DNA of 64,000 nt, taken from positions 682,001 to 746,000 of the forward strand of contig JAJDEB010000036.1 in the NCBI GenBank assembly GCA_029260015.1, written 5' to 3'. Below are positions 55,368 through 64,000 of this stretch, piece after piece. Position numbers and translations under genes: made by a program. The notes under the pieces were generated by a model. It had not been told where the DNA came from. It saw nothing but the letters and a program-made list of their open reading frames with translations, and did not search any database. Position 1 is the first letter of the stretch. Each line of letters begins with the position of its first letter. This DNA is from Phycisphaerae bacterium (GTDB taxonomy: Bacteria > Planctomycetota > Phycisphaerae > UBA1845).

Positions 55368-58172
55368 CTAGTCGCATTGCCCGGCGGTTTCGGCGCAGTA
55401 GGTGCCATCGATGCAACCTTGTACTTCGGCGTATGGTGCGCCTCCGCATCTTGATCGGCAGACTTCGTCCAGTTCGCAGTCATCGTTGGTATTGCAGCCT
55501 TCCATGCAGAGCGTGTCGGACTGTCTTTCGAATTCTTCGCAAACCGCGACGGAGGGTTGGGCGATGCAATCGGCATATTGCTGCGAAAACGGATGGTGCT
55601 GTCTGCACAATACGTGGGAGTCGGTACACACCGCGTAATGGTCAGCCGCCGGCGCTGGACATGGTAGCGTGAATTGGCATTCACCCGGCGTTGTACCACC
55701 TCCGCAACTGACGAACTCCAAGCACACGTTGGCGTTGGCGATCGCGAGACAATCCGTACCGCATTCGCCGCAGTTCTCCGGATCATACGAGGCGTCCGTG
55801 CATCGATCATCGCAGCACAGAGGACTGTCTCCATTGTCGCAACCGATCGCCAGTCCGCCGGTCAGGTCATCATCGCGGCAGCACTCGCGACATGTTCCCG
55901 TTTCGCCTTCGCCGGGAAGGTTTCCGTTGGCACAGCAGTTCATAAATCCACCGGTCTCCGTGCATTGGCGGCCATCGGGGTCGCCAGCCAGGTGGAAACC
56001 GTCGCCGTCGCAGACCTGTCCGAAACCTACTTCGTCGGCTGCGATGCAAAGTTTGACGTCTTCTTCAAGCGTCGGGGCACATTTCAAGGAAGCGCAATCT
56101 GCGTTGACGAGACACGATGTACCGTTCGGCGCGTCGCCCGGGACGATGCACTTTCGCAGTCCCAGGAATACGGGGAAGATCGTTGGGCCACATGTGCCCT
56201 CGGCATCAACGCCATCGACCTCCAGGTAGCATGTGTCCCCTTCGTCTAAACGCACATCTTCGGGGCAAATGTTTGACACGCCGTCGCAGTAATCCTGCAC
56301 GTCGCACGCTTGAATAATTGGATTCGGCGGCGTTAACTTGCATGGCGTTCCCGATGGTGCGACTTCATCTGGTGGGCAGTTTGGATATCCCGGCTGACTT
56401 GGACCGGCGCACATTTCTTCTACGTCGCAATCCGTCACCGCCGCTCGACAGGTAAATACCTGGTACACGTTGTCATCGGGGCACGATTTGAAATTACCCG
56501 AACAGGTCTCGACTTCGGTATCGCAAAGACCGGCGCTCGGGCGGCAAATGGTGTCTGGTTCTTTCAGTTCGTCAGCCGGACAGTCAGCACCATCGCCAGT
56601 GCAGAATTCCGCGATGTCGCAATCACCGTTCGTAAACGTGCTGGGTCCATCGGAATGTAAAGTTTCGCCTGCGCGGCGGCATTCGACGTTGGTTCCGGCG
56701 AACGCGTCGTCAGGACAGCCGGCATTACTTCCGTCGCAAAATTCGGCGACATCGCAAATGTCTGCTGAGGCGCGACATTCAAATGAGACATCGCGCTTCA
56801 GGTCGGTCGGGCACTCGGCGCTTGCACCATCACAGACTTCAGCAACATCACAATCGCCAGCCACCGCGCGACACTCGGTGCCGAAAGACTTTCTTTCATC
56901 GACCGGACATTCGTCATTCGCGCCATCGCATACCTCTGCGATGTCGCAACCGCCTGCAATTGCACGGCATTCAAATCCCGCGGACTTCTTTTCGTCGGCG
57001 GGGCATCCAATGTCGGCGACGCCAGGGCACATTTCGGCTTCGTCGCAATCGCCAGCCGCAGCACGACAGACCGTTGACGTGAACTCGAAGCTATCGACCG
57101 GGCAACCTTGATCGGGAACGCCGGGACAGAATTCATCGGGGTCGCAAACGTCGCCGGTGCCTGCATTGCAGACGGTGCTGCCTGGTTCAAACGTATCGTC
57201 CGGGCATTCTGCCGACGTGCCGGAACACACTTCGTCCGGGTCGCATGCATCGCCCGAACCAGCATCGCAAACAAAGCCCGATTGCCGGAAAACGTCGGGG
57301 TGGCATTTGCCGTCAGAGCTGCACGTTTCCGGTAGGTCGCAAGGACCAGCCGCACTTCTGCAAACCGTGTTCGGAGAGGCGATGTTGGGTTCGCATGTTC
57401 CTGCACCATCGCATGTATCGGGGTTGTCGCAGGTCGTGTCCTTATCACTGCCGCATGCCGTACCGGCAAGATCGAAGCAACTGTCGGTATCTTCCTGACA
57501 CGTGTTGCACTCGGTTGCCGGGCATGGATCACCGGATGACACGCAGGCGTTTGTTTCTTCGTCGCAGGATTCGTCACCGTTGCAGAACAAACCGTCGTCG
57601 CATTGAACTGCTTCGCCGACGCACACGCCCGCGCCGTCGCATGCATCTGCATCGCCCGCCGCGCCGCTTGCAGATGTGCAGAACGATCCATCTTCGCACG
57701 ACGTTCCAGCCGCCATGGGCGTCCAATCGGTTTCACTGATTTCTGGTTGACATGATCGACAACCGTTGGCGTCTGGATCGGTTTCACCTGCGGCAACGAA
57801 TTCACCATCGATGCGGCAACCGAATTGACAAACGTTTTCATCGACGGTGAGCGGCGTGCCTTCGGGAACGTCTCCGACATCAACCGTCGCGAGAAACGCA
57901 TCGATGGTTTCCTGATCGAGCGAGTCGCAAAACAGACCGGTGGCGCAGTCTTCGTCTAGTTCGCAAAGGGAATCGACTGCTGGCCATGCAAATGCGATCA
58001 AGTCTGCCGGTGGTGCTGGCGGATCGTTTGGCGGGGGTGGGTCGGGCTGCTGCATTGAGTCATCGGGTTGCTCGCCGCCGTCGGGTTCCATGGGGTCAGG
58101 CACGCATGCCAATGAAAAGCAGACGCAAGTGATACAGACCCATGCTAAGTTGGCAGTTCGGCGGAATGTCAT
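55368..58172 (-). CDS. Cysteine-rich lipoprotein with about 11 disintegrin-loop-like repeats
   Basis: This 934-residue protein has GGAGA about eight bases upstream and the signal LAWVCITCVCFSLAC as hydrophobic core and lipobox. An acidic Pro/Asp/Gln-rich linker follows (PNDPPAPPADL). Residues about 270-610 consist of about 11 tandem units with the pattern CRxxxGxCDxxExCxGxxxxCPxD (for example FECRASADICDVAEFCDG and TECRAVAGDCDVAEVCDG), close to the loop of eukaryotic ADAM/snake-venom disintegrins. Further Cys-rich modules flank them. Many disulphides imply folding outside the cytoplasm. It is divergent from sigma-kinase pair 4. A binding role is suggested but unproved. Confidence 0.85.
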   Translation of the reverse strand: MTFRRTANLAWVCITCVCFSLACVPDPMEPDGGEQPDDSMQQPDPPPPNDPPAPPADLIAFAWPAVDSLCELDEDCATGLFCDSLDQETIDAFLATVDVGDVPEGTPLTVDENVCQFGCRIDGEFVAAGETDPDANGCRSCQPEISETDWTPMAAGTSCEDGSFCTSASGAAGDADACDGAGVCVGEAVQCDDGLFCNGDESCDEETNACVSSGDPCPATECNTCQEDTDSCFDLAGTACGSDKDTTCDNPDTCDGAGTCEPNIASPNTVCRSAAGPCDLPETCSSDGKCHPDVFRQSGFVCDAGSGDACDPDEVCSGTSAECPDDTFEPGSTVCNAGTGDVCDPDEFCPGVPDQGCPVDSFEFTSTVCRAAAGDCDEAEMCPGVADIGCPADEKKSAGFECRAIAGGCDIAEVCDGANDECPVDERKSFGTECRAVAGDCDVAEVCDGASAECPTDLKRDVSFECRASADICDVAEFCDGSNAGCPDDAFAGTNVECRRAGETLHSDGPSTFTNGDCDIAEFCTGDGADCPADELKEPDTICRPSAGLCDTEVETCSGNFKSCPDDNVYQVFTCRAAVTDCDVEEMCAGPSQPGYPNCPPDEVAPSGTPCKLTPPNPIIQACDVQDYCDGVSNICPEDVRLDEGDTCYLEVDGVDAEGTCGPTIFPVFLGLRKCIVPGDAPNGTSCLVNADCASLKCAPTLEEDVKLCIAADEVGFGQVCDGDGFHLAGDPDGRQCTETGGFMNCCANGNLPGEGETGTCRECCRDDDLTGGLAIGCDNGDSPLCCDDRCTDASYDPENCGECGTDCLAIANANVCLEFVSCGGGTTPGECQFTLPCPAPAADHYAVCTDSHVLCRQHHPFSQQYADCIAQPSVAVCEEFERQSDTLCMEGCNTNDDCELDEVCRSRCGGAPYAEVQGCIDGTYCAETAGQCD

Positions 58173-58449
58173 CGCTGGTTCTCCAGATACGAAACGCTGA
58201 TCGCCGATGTAGCGGATATCGCCTCGGCGATCGACTAACGGGAGAATGGCCCGGCGGCTTGCTTACGCGGCAATGATCCGATCGGACCATCCTCTAAAAA
58301 GAGAAATGCAAACGGCGGAACCGAAGCGCAAAAAAATCGCGGAAAAACCTCAAAATAGTCGATTTCTGCCTCAAAATGGGCGTTAGATCCTTCGACGGCG
58401 GCGGTTGGTTGGTATGCTATTGGGGGTTCAAGCTGCCGCTCGCATCCAG

Positions 58450-59040
58450 ATGGGGATCATTTTGCAATCGGACGACACGCGACATTTCACGCAGTGCCTG
58501 ACGCAACTGAGCGATGGCGACAAGCAGGCGGCTGACCGACTTTTTCCAATTGTGTACGACGAGCTTCGGGGGATCGCGTCGAAGTGGTTCGCGCGTCCGT
58601 CATCCGATCAAACGCTTCAGCCAACCGCACTTGTTCACGAAGCGTTTCTCCATCTTGTCGATCAAACTCAGGTCGATTGGAAAAATCGCTCACATTTTTT
58701 TGCCGTCGCAGCCACCGCGATGCGGCAGATTTTGATTCAACATGCCCGCCGGCGCAATGCGGCTAAGCGCGGTGGCGGATGGGGACGCATCACGCTATCG
58801 CAAGCGCCGGCTGAGAAAACGGGGCAGGAAATCGACGTGCTCGATCTGGATGATGCCCTGAACAAGCTCGCACAGTTGCACGAGCGCCAAGCCAAAGTCG
58901 TTGAGCTGCGTTTCTTTGCCGAACTTAAGAACGATGAGGTCGCCGAGGTGTTGCAAGTGTCTCCGCGCACCATCGAGATGGACTGGCGCACCGCCCGGGC
59001 ATGGCTACGCACGACGTTGGTCGATGGAGAAATCTCTTGA
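58450..59040 (+). CDS. ECF-type RNA polymerase sigma factor (pair 4)
   Basis: This is a sigma-70 ECF protein of about 196 residues. Region 2 has LFPIVYDELRGIASKWF and QTLQPTALVHEAFLHLV. Region 4 has FFAELKNDEVAEVLQVSPRT. The start is ATG at 58450 or, less likely, ATG at 58405. Neither has a clear ribosome-binding site. Its stop overlaps the kinase start as TTGA (59037-59040). It is divergent from the disintegrin-repeat lipoprotein at 55368-58172, with about 277 bases between. Confidence 0.92.
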   Translation: MGIILQSDDTRHFTQCLTQLSDGDKQAADRLFPIVYDELRGIASKWFARPSSDQTLQPTALVHEAFLHLVDQTQVDWKNRSHFFAVAATAMRQILIQHARRRNAAKRGGGWGRITLSQAPAEKTGQEIDVLDLDDALNKLAQLHERQAKVVELRFFAELKNDEVAEVLQVSPRTIEMDWRTARAWLRTTLVDGEIS

Positions 59041-61559
59041 CGCCCGAGGAGTATCAAAAGGTCGCCGAGATTTTCGCCGAAGCCTGCCAGCGCAACGGGA
59101 AAGATCGCACCGCATTTCTCGACCGTGCGTGCGCGAACGATGCAACCCAGCGCGCAAGAGTTGAGGCGATGCTGCGAAGCGATGTCGATGGCGACGCATT
59201 CATGGAGCAAGCAGCGGTCAACCTGCGAGCCGGCATCGAAGGTGCGGTCGATCCAACCGACACGATTCCGGAATCGATCGGAAGCTACCGCATCATCCGC
59301 AAGCTCGGCACCGGTGGTATGGGCGTGGTTTACCTTGCAGAGCAGGATCAACCGCGTCGCTCGGTTGCGATCAAGCTCATCCGGCCCGGCATGCTGTCGC
59401 GTGAATTGCTGCGTCGGTTCGAGTTCGAGGCTCAGGTGCTGGGCCAATTGCATCATCCGGGCATCGCTCACGTCTATGAAGCTTCGACGGCTGACACCGA
59501 CTCAGCCGGCCAGTCGTACTTCGCGATGGAGTTTGTCGAAGGCCCACCGCTCGATCAATATGTTCGCGATTTCGATCTATCGACGCGCGAGCGATTGGAA
59601 TTGGTGGCCCGCATCTGCGACGCCGTGCATTATGCCCATCAAAAAGGCGTGATTCATCGCGATCTTAAACCGGGCAACATCCTCGTTGACGAAACGGGCC
59701 AACCGAAAATTCTCGACTTTGGCGTCGCCCGTGCGACCAACTCTGACACACAGTTGATGACAATGCAAACGAACGTCGGGCAAATCATCGGCACCATCGC
59801 CTACATGAGCCCGGAGCAAGTCACCGGTGTGTCGGCTGACATTGATACGCGGTCTGATGTGTATGCATTGGGTGTGATCTGTTTTGAAATGCTGAGCCAA
59901 CGGTTGCCATTGATCGTGCGCGATCGATCAATTCCCGAAGCCGCCAGGATGATTCAAGACGAAGAGCCATCTCGTCTGCGGCATGTCGATTCAAGCGTGT
60001 CCGCCGACGTTGAAACGATTGTGGCCAAAGCGCTCGAAAAGGAAAAAGAACGTCGCTATCAGTCGGCGGCTGAGTTGGCGAGCGACATCCGCCGCTATCT
60101 GCGCAACGAACCGATCGTCGCGCGGCCGCAAACGACGCTATATCAACTCAAGAAGTTCGCGATGCGCAATCGAGGTTTGGCATTTGCGTTGTGCGGGTTC
60201 GCCTTTGCGCTGATTGCCGGTTTGATTTCGACTTCGATTTATGCGTACCGCGCCCATCAACAACAGATGCTCGCGGAGAATCGCTTTGAAGACCTCCGCA
60301 TGTTCGCTCAGAAGGTCATCGTCGATTATCAAAACATGCAGCGAGCCAAAGGCGAAACGAAAGCCCGCGAGTACCTCAGCATCATGGCCCAGGAATACCT
60401 CGACGAGATGGCCCGCGACACCAAGGGCTTGAATCTTCCCGTGCTCGCGGACTTGGCGAAAGCGTACACCGCAATCGGTGACGTGCAGGGGCGCCCCCTT
60501 GGCTCAAACCTCGGCGATCCAAAATCCGCCTTGGCGAATTACAAGAAGTCCGTCGCCGTCAATGAAGACATCGTCAAGCGCGATCCCAACAACCCCGCAT
60601 TCAAACGCGAATTGGCGATCGCGTGCGAACGGGTTGGTAATATTCACTTGTCCAATCGAAGCTACGACGAAGCCTTGGCGTGGTATCAGAAGAGCCACCA
60701 GCTCAAATTGGAAATCGTTGATGAAGATGCGACCGGCCAACGCAATCTATCTTATAGCTATGCCAAACTCGGCGACGTCTTTATCCGGATCGATCGACAA
60801 GACGAAGCCTACGACTTGTACGCCAAGAGTTTGGAGATTCGAAAGCAACTGGCAGAAGCTTCGCCGGAAAACGATTCCATTCAGCGGGCGTACACTGTCG
60901 GTATAAGCCGCTTTGCCGATGTCCTCATCGCCCTTGACCGAAAAACGGAGGCGCTCACTCAATACGAAATGTCGCTGAAGCGCCGAACGAAACGGGTGAA
61001 ACTCCAACCCGACAACAACCAAGCAAGAATGGATGCAGCCGTCGGTTACCTCAAACTCGGTGAAACTTTGGCGATGCTAAACAGAACCGACGAAGCGTTG
61101 GCGGCTCTTGAAGCATCGCGCACCATGATCGCCGATTTGGCGAATGATGATCCCGGCAATACGACAGCTCGTTTGGGCGTTGCGCAAATCACGGGGCAGA
61201 TCGCTCAGTTATTTTTCGATGCGGGTCGTATCGAAGAAGCCACCAATGAACTCACGACTCTATTTGACGATTTTGAAGAGGGCGTCTCAGCGAAGTCCAT
61301 GCACAGTGGCCTGCAGCAAATTCTCGCAGAAGCGCATTGGCTTCATGGCAAAATACTCCGGTCAATCGCCGACGCAGAATCCAATTCGACCAAAAACTCA
61401 AACAGGCATGCGGAGATTTGCGCAGCCCTGCAGAGTGCAAGAGAGTACTTCAGCCTTTTCACAGACGACCAGAGCACTTTACCGGCTGAGTTTTTTAAAG
61501 ACTTGAGGGGCTGTCGGTCGGGAACAGTTCGTAAACTTGAAGTTCAATCAAGTGAATGA
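59037..61559 (+). CDS. Membrane Ser/Thr protein kinase with TPR repeats (sigma-kinase pair 4)
   Basis: This kinase of about 840 residues starts at TTG (59037), inside the TTGA overlap with the sigma stop. The ATG at 59001 would add only residues that lie within the sigma gene. The P-loop is GTGGMGVV (about 91-98), with Lys in VAIK (about 113), HRDLKPGNILV, DFGVARA and SPEQVTG in the activation segment. A membrane helix (AFALCGFAFALIAGLISTSI) follows, then TPRs of a type different from kinases 1-3 (SALANYKKSVAVNEDIVKRD, EALAWYQKSHQLKLEIVDED). It is convergent with the propeller gene at 61567. Confidence 0.93.
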   Translation: MTPEEYQKVAEIFAEACQRNGKDRTAFLDRACANDATQRARVEAMLRSDVDGDAFMEQAAVNLRAGIEGAVDPTDTIPESIGSYRIIRKLGTGGMGVVYLAEQDQPRRSVAIKLIRPGMLSRELLRRFEFEAQVLGQLHHPGIAHVYEASTADTDSAGQSYFAMEFVEGPPLDQYVRDFDLSTRERLELVARICDAVHYAHQKGVIHRDLKPGNILVDETGQPKILDFGVARATNSDTQLMTMQTNVGQIIGTIAYMSPEQVTGVSADIDTRSDVYALGVICFEMLSQRLPLIVRDRSIPEAARMIQDEEPSRLRHVDSSVSADVETIVAKALEKEKERRYQSAAELASDIRRYLRNEPIVARPQTTLYQLKKFAMRNRGLAFALCGFAFALIAGLISTSIYAYRAHQQQMLAENRFEDLRMFAQKVIVDYQNMQRAKGETKAREYLSIMAQEYLDEMARDTKGLNLPVLADLAKAYTAIGDVQGRPLGSNLGDPKSALANYKKSVAVNEDIVKRDPNNPAFKRELAIACERVGNIHLSNRSYDEALAWYQKSHQLKLEIVDEDATGQRNLSYSYAKLGDVFIRIDRQDEAYDLYAKSLEIRKQLAEASPENDSIQRAYTVGISRFADVLIALDRKTEALTQYEMSLKRRTKRVKLQPDNNQARMDAAVGYLKLGETLAMLNRTDEALAALEASRTMIADLANDDPGNTTARLGVAQITGQIAQLFFDAGRIEEATNELTTLFDDFEEGVSAKSMHSGLQQILAEAHWLHGKILRSIADAESNSTKNSNRHAEICAALQSAREYFSLFTDDQSTLPAEFFKDLRGCRSGTVRKLEVQSSE

Positions 61560-61566
61560 AACCATG

Positions 61567-62919
61567 CTAGTGTTCTGAGATGCAGTACAGGAAGTCTTCA
61601 CCGCGCAGGTACAACTCGTTCTCAACGATGACCGGTGATGCCGTAAACGCATCGTCGAGCCTGTTTAGCGCCAGCATCTCAAACGTGTCGCCATGTTTAA
61701 CGACGGCGGTGTATCCTCGTCGATCCGGAATGTAGATTCTTCCGGCGGCTGCGGCGGGCGACGCGAAGATTTGGGTGAGTTTTGGGATGCGGTCTGGGCC
61801 GAAAATAGTCTTGCCGGTTTTGAGGTTCACGCAGGTGATGATACCGCGAAGGTGCGAAGTGAAATACAGGTGGTCATCGTACAACAGCGGAGACGGAACG
61901 TACGGCGTTTGCTTGTCGCGCGACCAGATGACTGCCGGCTTGTCGGTGATGTCGCCTGTTGCATCCACCAATCGGATGGCCAGCATCTTCTGCCAGTCGT
62001 AACTGTTGGTGACCACCGCGATACCGCCAGCGACGACTGGAGTGGCGCAGACATTTCGCGAAAGTCCGCTGCATTTCCAGATCGTATTGCCAGTAGCCAG
62101 GTCGTAACCGCGCACGAAACCAGTTGCCGCGACGATGACCTGCGGTTTGCCATTGACGACTGCGACGAGCGGTGACGACCATGACGTGATCTCGTCGCGC
62201 TGTCGTCGCCAGATTTCGTTACCGGTTTTCTTATCGAGCGCAACGATGAATGAATCGCCCTGATGATCCCAGTTGATTACCAGCGTATCTTCGTACAACG
62301 CCGGTGAACTGCCTTCGCCGTGCCCGTGGCGACTCTGCATTTCGCCAAAATTTTTCTCCCAGACGAGTTGGCCATCGAGCGTCAAGCAGTACAACCCGCG
62401 TGAGCCGAAGAAGGCAAAGAGATTTTCGCCATCAGTCACGGGCGAATTTGACGCCCAGCTTCCGGTGTCGTGGGTACCCTCGTGCGGCTGGACTTCGCGC
62501 AGGATTTTTTGCCAAACGATCGAGCCGTCTTTGCGATTGATCGCCCGAATGACAAAGCGCTGCATCTTGTCGGCAGGCAGGTTATCGTGCGCGCCCGGGT
62601 CACGATCAACCGGCGCAGTCAGGTCTTCACCATAAGGCTCAGCAGACGTCACAAAAATGCGCCCGTCCCAAACGATCGGCGTCGAGTGACCAAGTCCCGG
62701 AATCGGAATTTTCCAGCGGATGTTCTCGCTTTCGCTCCAATTCGTCGGCGGATTGGCGCGTGGCGCAACACCAGTCGCCATCGGTCCCCGCCACCGCGGC
62801 CAATACTTTATCGCAGCTGCATTTAGATCTTCTGCTCTTGCCCCAGCGACGACGCACAGAATGACTACGATGGTGAACAGACTGCTTAAGCGGCTGAATT
62901 GGGTACTTACAAGTCTCAC
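61567..62919 (-). CDS. Secreted PQQ-like beta-propeller protein
   Basis: This exported protein of about 450 residues has the signal SLFTIVVILCVVAGARA. It contains WPRWRGPMATGVAPRANPP near the N-terminus, a pattern common in planctomycete quinoprotein-like proteins. Repeats follow that fit a PQQ-type eight-bladed propeller (KDGSIVWQKILREVQPHEGT, GLYCLTLDGQLVWEKNFG, DLATGNTIWKCSG). I place the start at GTG 62919, which overlaps the TGA of the zinc-ribbon gene as GTGA; the ATG at 62937 is the alternative. No PQQ-binding residues can be confirmed by eye. Confidence 0.85.
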   Translation of the reverse strand: MRLVSTQFSRLSSLFTIVVILCVVAGARAEDLNAAAIKYWPRWRGPMATGVAPRANPPTNWSESENIRWKIPIPGLGHSTPIVWDGRIFVTSAEPYGEDLTAPVDRDPGAHDNLPADKMQRFVIRAINRKDGSIVWQKILREVQPHEGTHDTGSWASNSPVTDGENLFAFFGSRGLYCLTLDGQLVWEKNFGEMQSRHGHGEGSSPALYEDTLVINWDHQGDSFIVALDKKTGNEIWRRQRDEITSWSSPLVAVVNGKPQVIVAATGFVRGYDLATGNTIWKCSGLSRNVCATPVVAGGIAVVTNSYDWQKMLAIRLVDATGDITDKPAVIWSRDKQTPYVPSPLLYDDHLYFTSHLRGIITCVNLKTGKTIFGPDRIPKLTQIFASPAAAAGRIYIPDRRGYTAVVKHGDTFEMLALNRLDDAFTASPVIVENELYLRGEDFLYCISEH

Positions 62920-63276
62920 GTGATTGCCGTCCCACATTCTGGACAGGTGCCACTGACGTTGCCCGTCAAATTGTAATCGCATTGGCTGCAATGGTGCGTA
63001 TCATCATCGTTTCGTCGCCGTTTGAGCCAAAGGGTACGCAAGGTTCCTCCGAAGATCACTATTAAAATGATCCACGGAACGCTGAAATAGCCACTGCTGC
63101 GTAAGTACGGTGTGCCGGATTCCATCTTGGGTCGCCAGATGCGAAACCCGAGCCAGACCAGATCTTTTCCGAATCCTTCCGAACGCGGCGAGCACGCTGA
63201 GCGTCATTGCCAGGATTCCTACGATGCATATCGCGAGCACGAATCTGTGTTTGAGACTCGGCGCCTTGTCTCCCAT
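62916..63276 (-). pseudogene. LTGN zinc-ribbon membrane protein, probably frameshifted
   Basis: Two overlapping frames seem to be parts of one gene. The upstream frame gives MGDKAPSLKHRFVLAICIVG and a first membrane helix. The downstream frame gives VWLGFRIWRPKMESG, a second helix (VPWIILIVIFGG) and CSQCDYNLTGNVSGTCPECG, ending at 62916. Joining them needs a +1 shift near 63165-63185. Alternatively the downstream frame alone is a small protein starting at ATG 63125. The stop overlaps the GTG of the propeller gene (GTGA), which suggests the 3' part is still translated. Confidence 0.55.
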
Positions 63277-63607
63277 GTTCGAAGCTTTCCGCTTAACCAA
63301 TTCTGGCCCTCATATTGCCGTCATCGTTCACAACTCCAACTACGTCAGGCAACGACCGATAACGCACTACATCGCTATTCCGACAAGTCACGCGTTAAAT
63401 ATTGTCCGCTTACTTTTCACCCGCAGACCGACCAACGATTTGTTTGTATTTTTCTGTCAGATCGTGTCGAAGAATGATGCATCACCCGTATTTATCTTCA
63501 CAAACCGTGCGTCTACTCGATACGTTTATTAGACGATTGCCACCGTATGGAATGCCCCCACGCGTTCAAACGGTGCAGCCACAAAAGGAAACGGGAAGGA
63601 GAGCAGC
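63277..63607. other. Intergenic region between divergent genes, no gene seen
   Basis: About 330 bases lie between the zinc-ribbon gene and the sulfatase-like gene. It should hold the promoters of both. I see no RNA gene, repeat or terminator. Confidence 0.4.
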
Positions 63608-64000
63608 ATGAGTGCGCGCGGCGCGCAGCGTCCAAACAGAATATCCCCACCGACCAGCAAGAGCGGCGTGTGGATTCTTTCCGCAATGCTCGGACTGATT
63701 GCGTTGAGCGTCGGTGCCGCAGTGTGGATGGCCAGTGCTCCGACATCGCCCGATGCAAACGAAGCACGCGTCCGCCCGCCCAATGTGCTGGTCATCACGA
63801 TGGATACAACTCGGGCTGATCACCTCGGATGTTATGGCCACCCGGCGGGCGTCACCCCGAACATCGACAAAATCGCTCGAGAAGGCGTCTTGTTTGAGCA
63901 GTGCGTATCGGCGGCACCGAGCACACTTTCATCGCACGCAACCATCTTCACCGGTCTCTATCCCTACGTTCACGGTGCGCGCGACAACGTGGGCTACCGA
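63608..64000 (+). CDS. Sulfatase-like hydrolase, N-terminal part (runs off the window)
   Basis: 131 codons of an alkaline-phosphatase-superfamily sulfatase are visible, starting at an ATG with AAGGAG eight bases upstream. An N-terminal membrane segment (GVWILSAMLGLIALSVGAAV) precedes the domain start PNVLVITMDTTRADHLGCYG, which contains the first metal-binding Asp. TPNIDKIAREGVLFEQCVS follows, and APSTLSSHATIFTGLYPYVH occupies the place where classical sulfatases have the formylglycine motif C/S-x-P-S-R. No such motif is present, so it probably belongs to the branch using Thr/Ser as nucleophile or of unknown activity. The gene continues beyond position 64000. Confidence 0.88.
   Translation, partial: MSARGAQRPNRISPPTSKSGVWILSAMLGLIALSVGAAVWMASAPTSPDANEARVRPPNVLVITMDTTRADHLGCYGHPAGVTPNIDKIAREGVLFEQCVSAAPSTLSSHATIFTGLYPYVHGARDNVGYR

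Overview
The window looks like chromosomal DNA from a member of the Planctomycetota, probably close to the Phycisphaerae. This is inferred from gene content. Four ECF sigma factor / Ser-Thr kinase-TPR gene pairs are present. There are large secreted proteins with DCN-x-N-x-x-x-D calcium-binding repeats, FG-GAP/VCBS repeats and dockerin-like C-termini. A PEP-CTERM/HAF protein and a proliferated family of small membrane proteins ending in an LTGN-type zinc ribbon also occur. No 16S rRNA or ribosomal protein gene is present to fix the taxon.

Layout. 1-23 kb: three sigma-kinase pairs, each next to one giant secreted protein, with a broken integrase at 7.1-7.7 kb. 23.4-24.9 kb: an IS701-like insertion sequence whose transposase frame is interrupted twice. 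24.9-29.5 kb: a lipoprotein, DAHP synthase (aroF), chorismate mutase/prephenate dehydratase (pheA), a MoaB-type protein and a GGQ release-factor-like protein. 29.7-33.2 kb: two tandem paralogous FG-GAP lipoproteins. 33.4-34.4 kb: a lone HEPN-like DUF3644 gene between intergenic repeats. 34.8-38.5 kb: an ECF sigma factor, a small membrane protein with an EF-hand tail, and a glycine-rich lipoprotein. 39.1-47.5 kb: an 8.27 kb integrative element in tRNA-Arg(ACG), bounded by a 53 bp direct repeat. 47.5-64 kb: zinc-ribbon membrane proteins, a hydrolase, PQQ-propeller proteins, a disintegrin-loop repeat lipoprotein, the fourth sigma-kinase pair, and the start of a sulfatase-like gene.

How the genes appear to work together. 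In all four sigma-kinase pairs the kinase start codon overlaps the sigma stop codon as NTGA (GTGA, ATGA, ATGA, TTGA). Each pair lies beside a large exported repeat protein, divergently in three cases and downstream in the same direction in one. This suggests paralogous signalling modules that control cell-surface proteins.

The two most unusual observations are these. (1) The integrase reading frame runs through the att core. A 61-residue integrase C-terminal tail, in the same frame, is stranded 8.27 kb away at the other end of the island, so a full-length integrase should exist only in the excised circle. (2) The IS701-like transposase needs two -1 frameshifts, each at the same TCA-AAA-AAG sequence in the same phase, and its final stop codon lies in the terminal palindrome of the IS.
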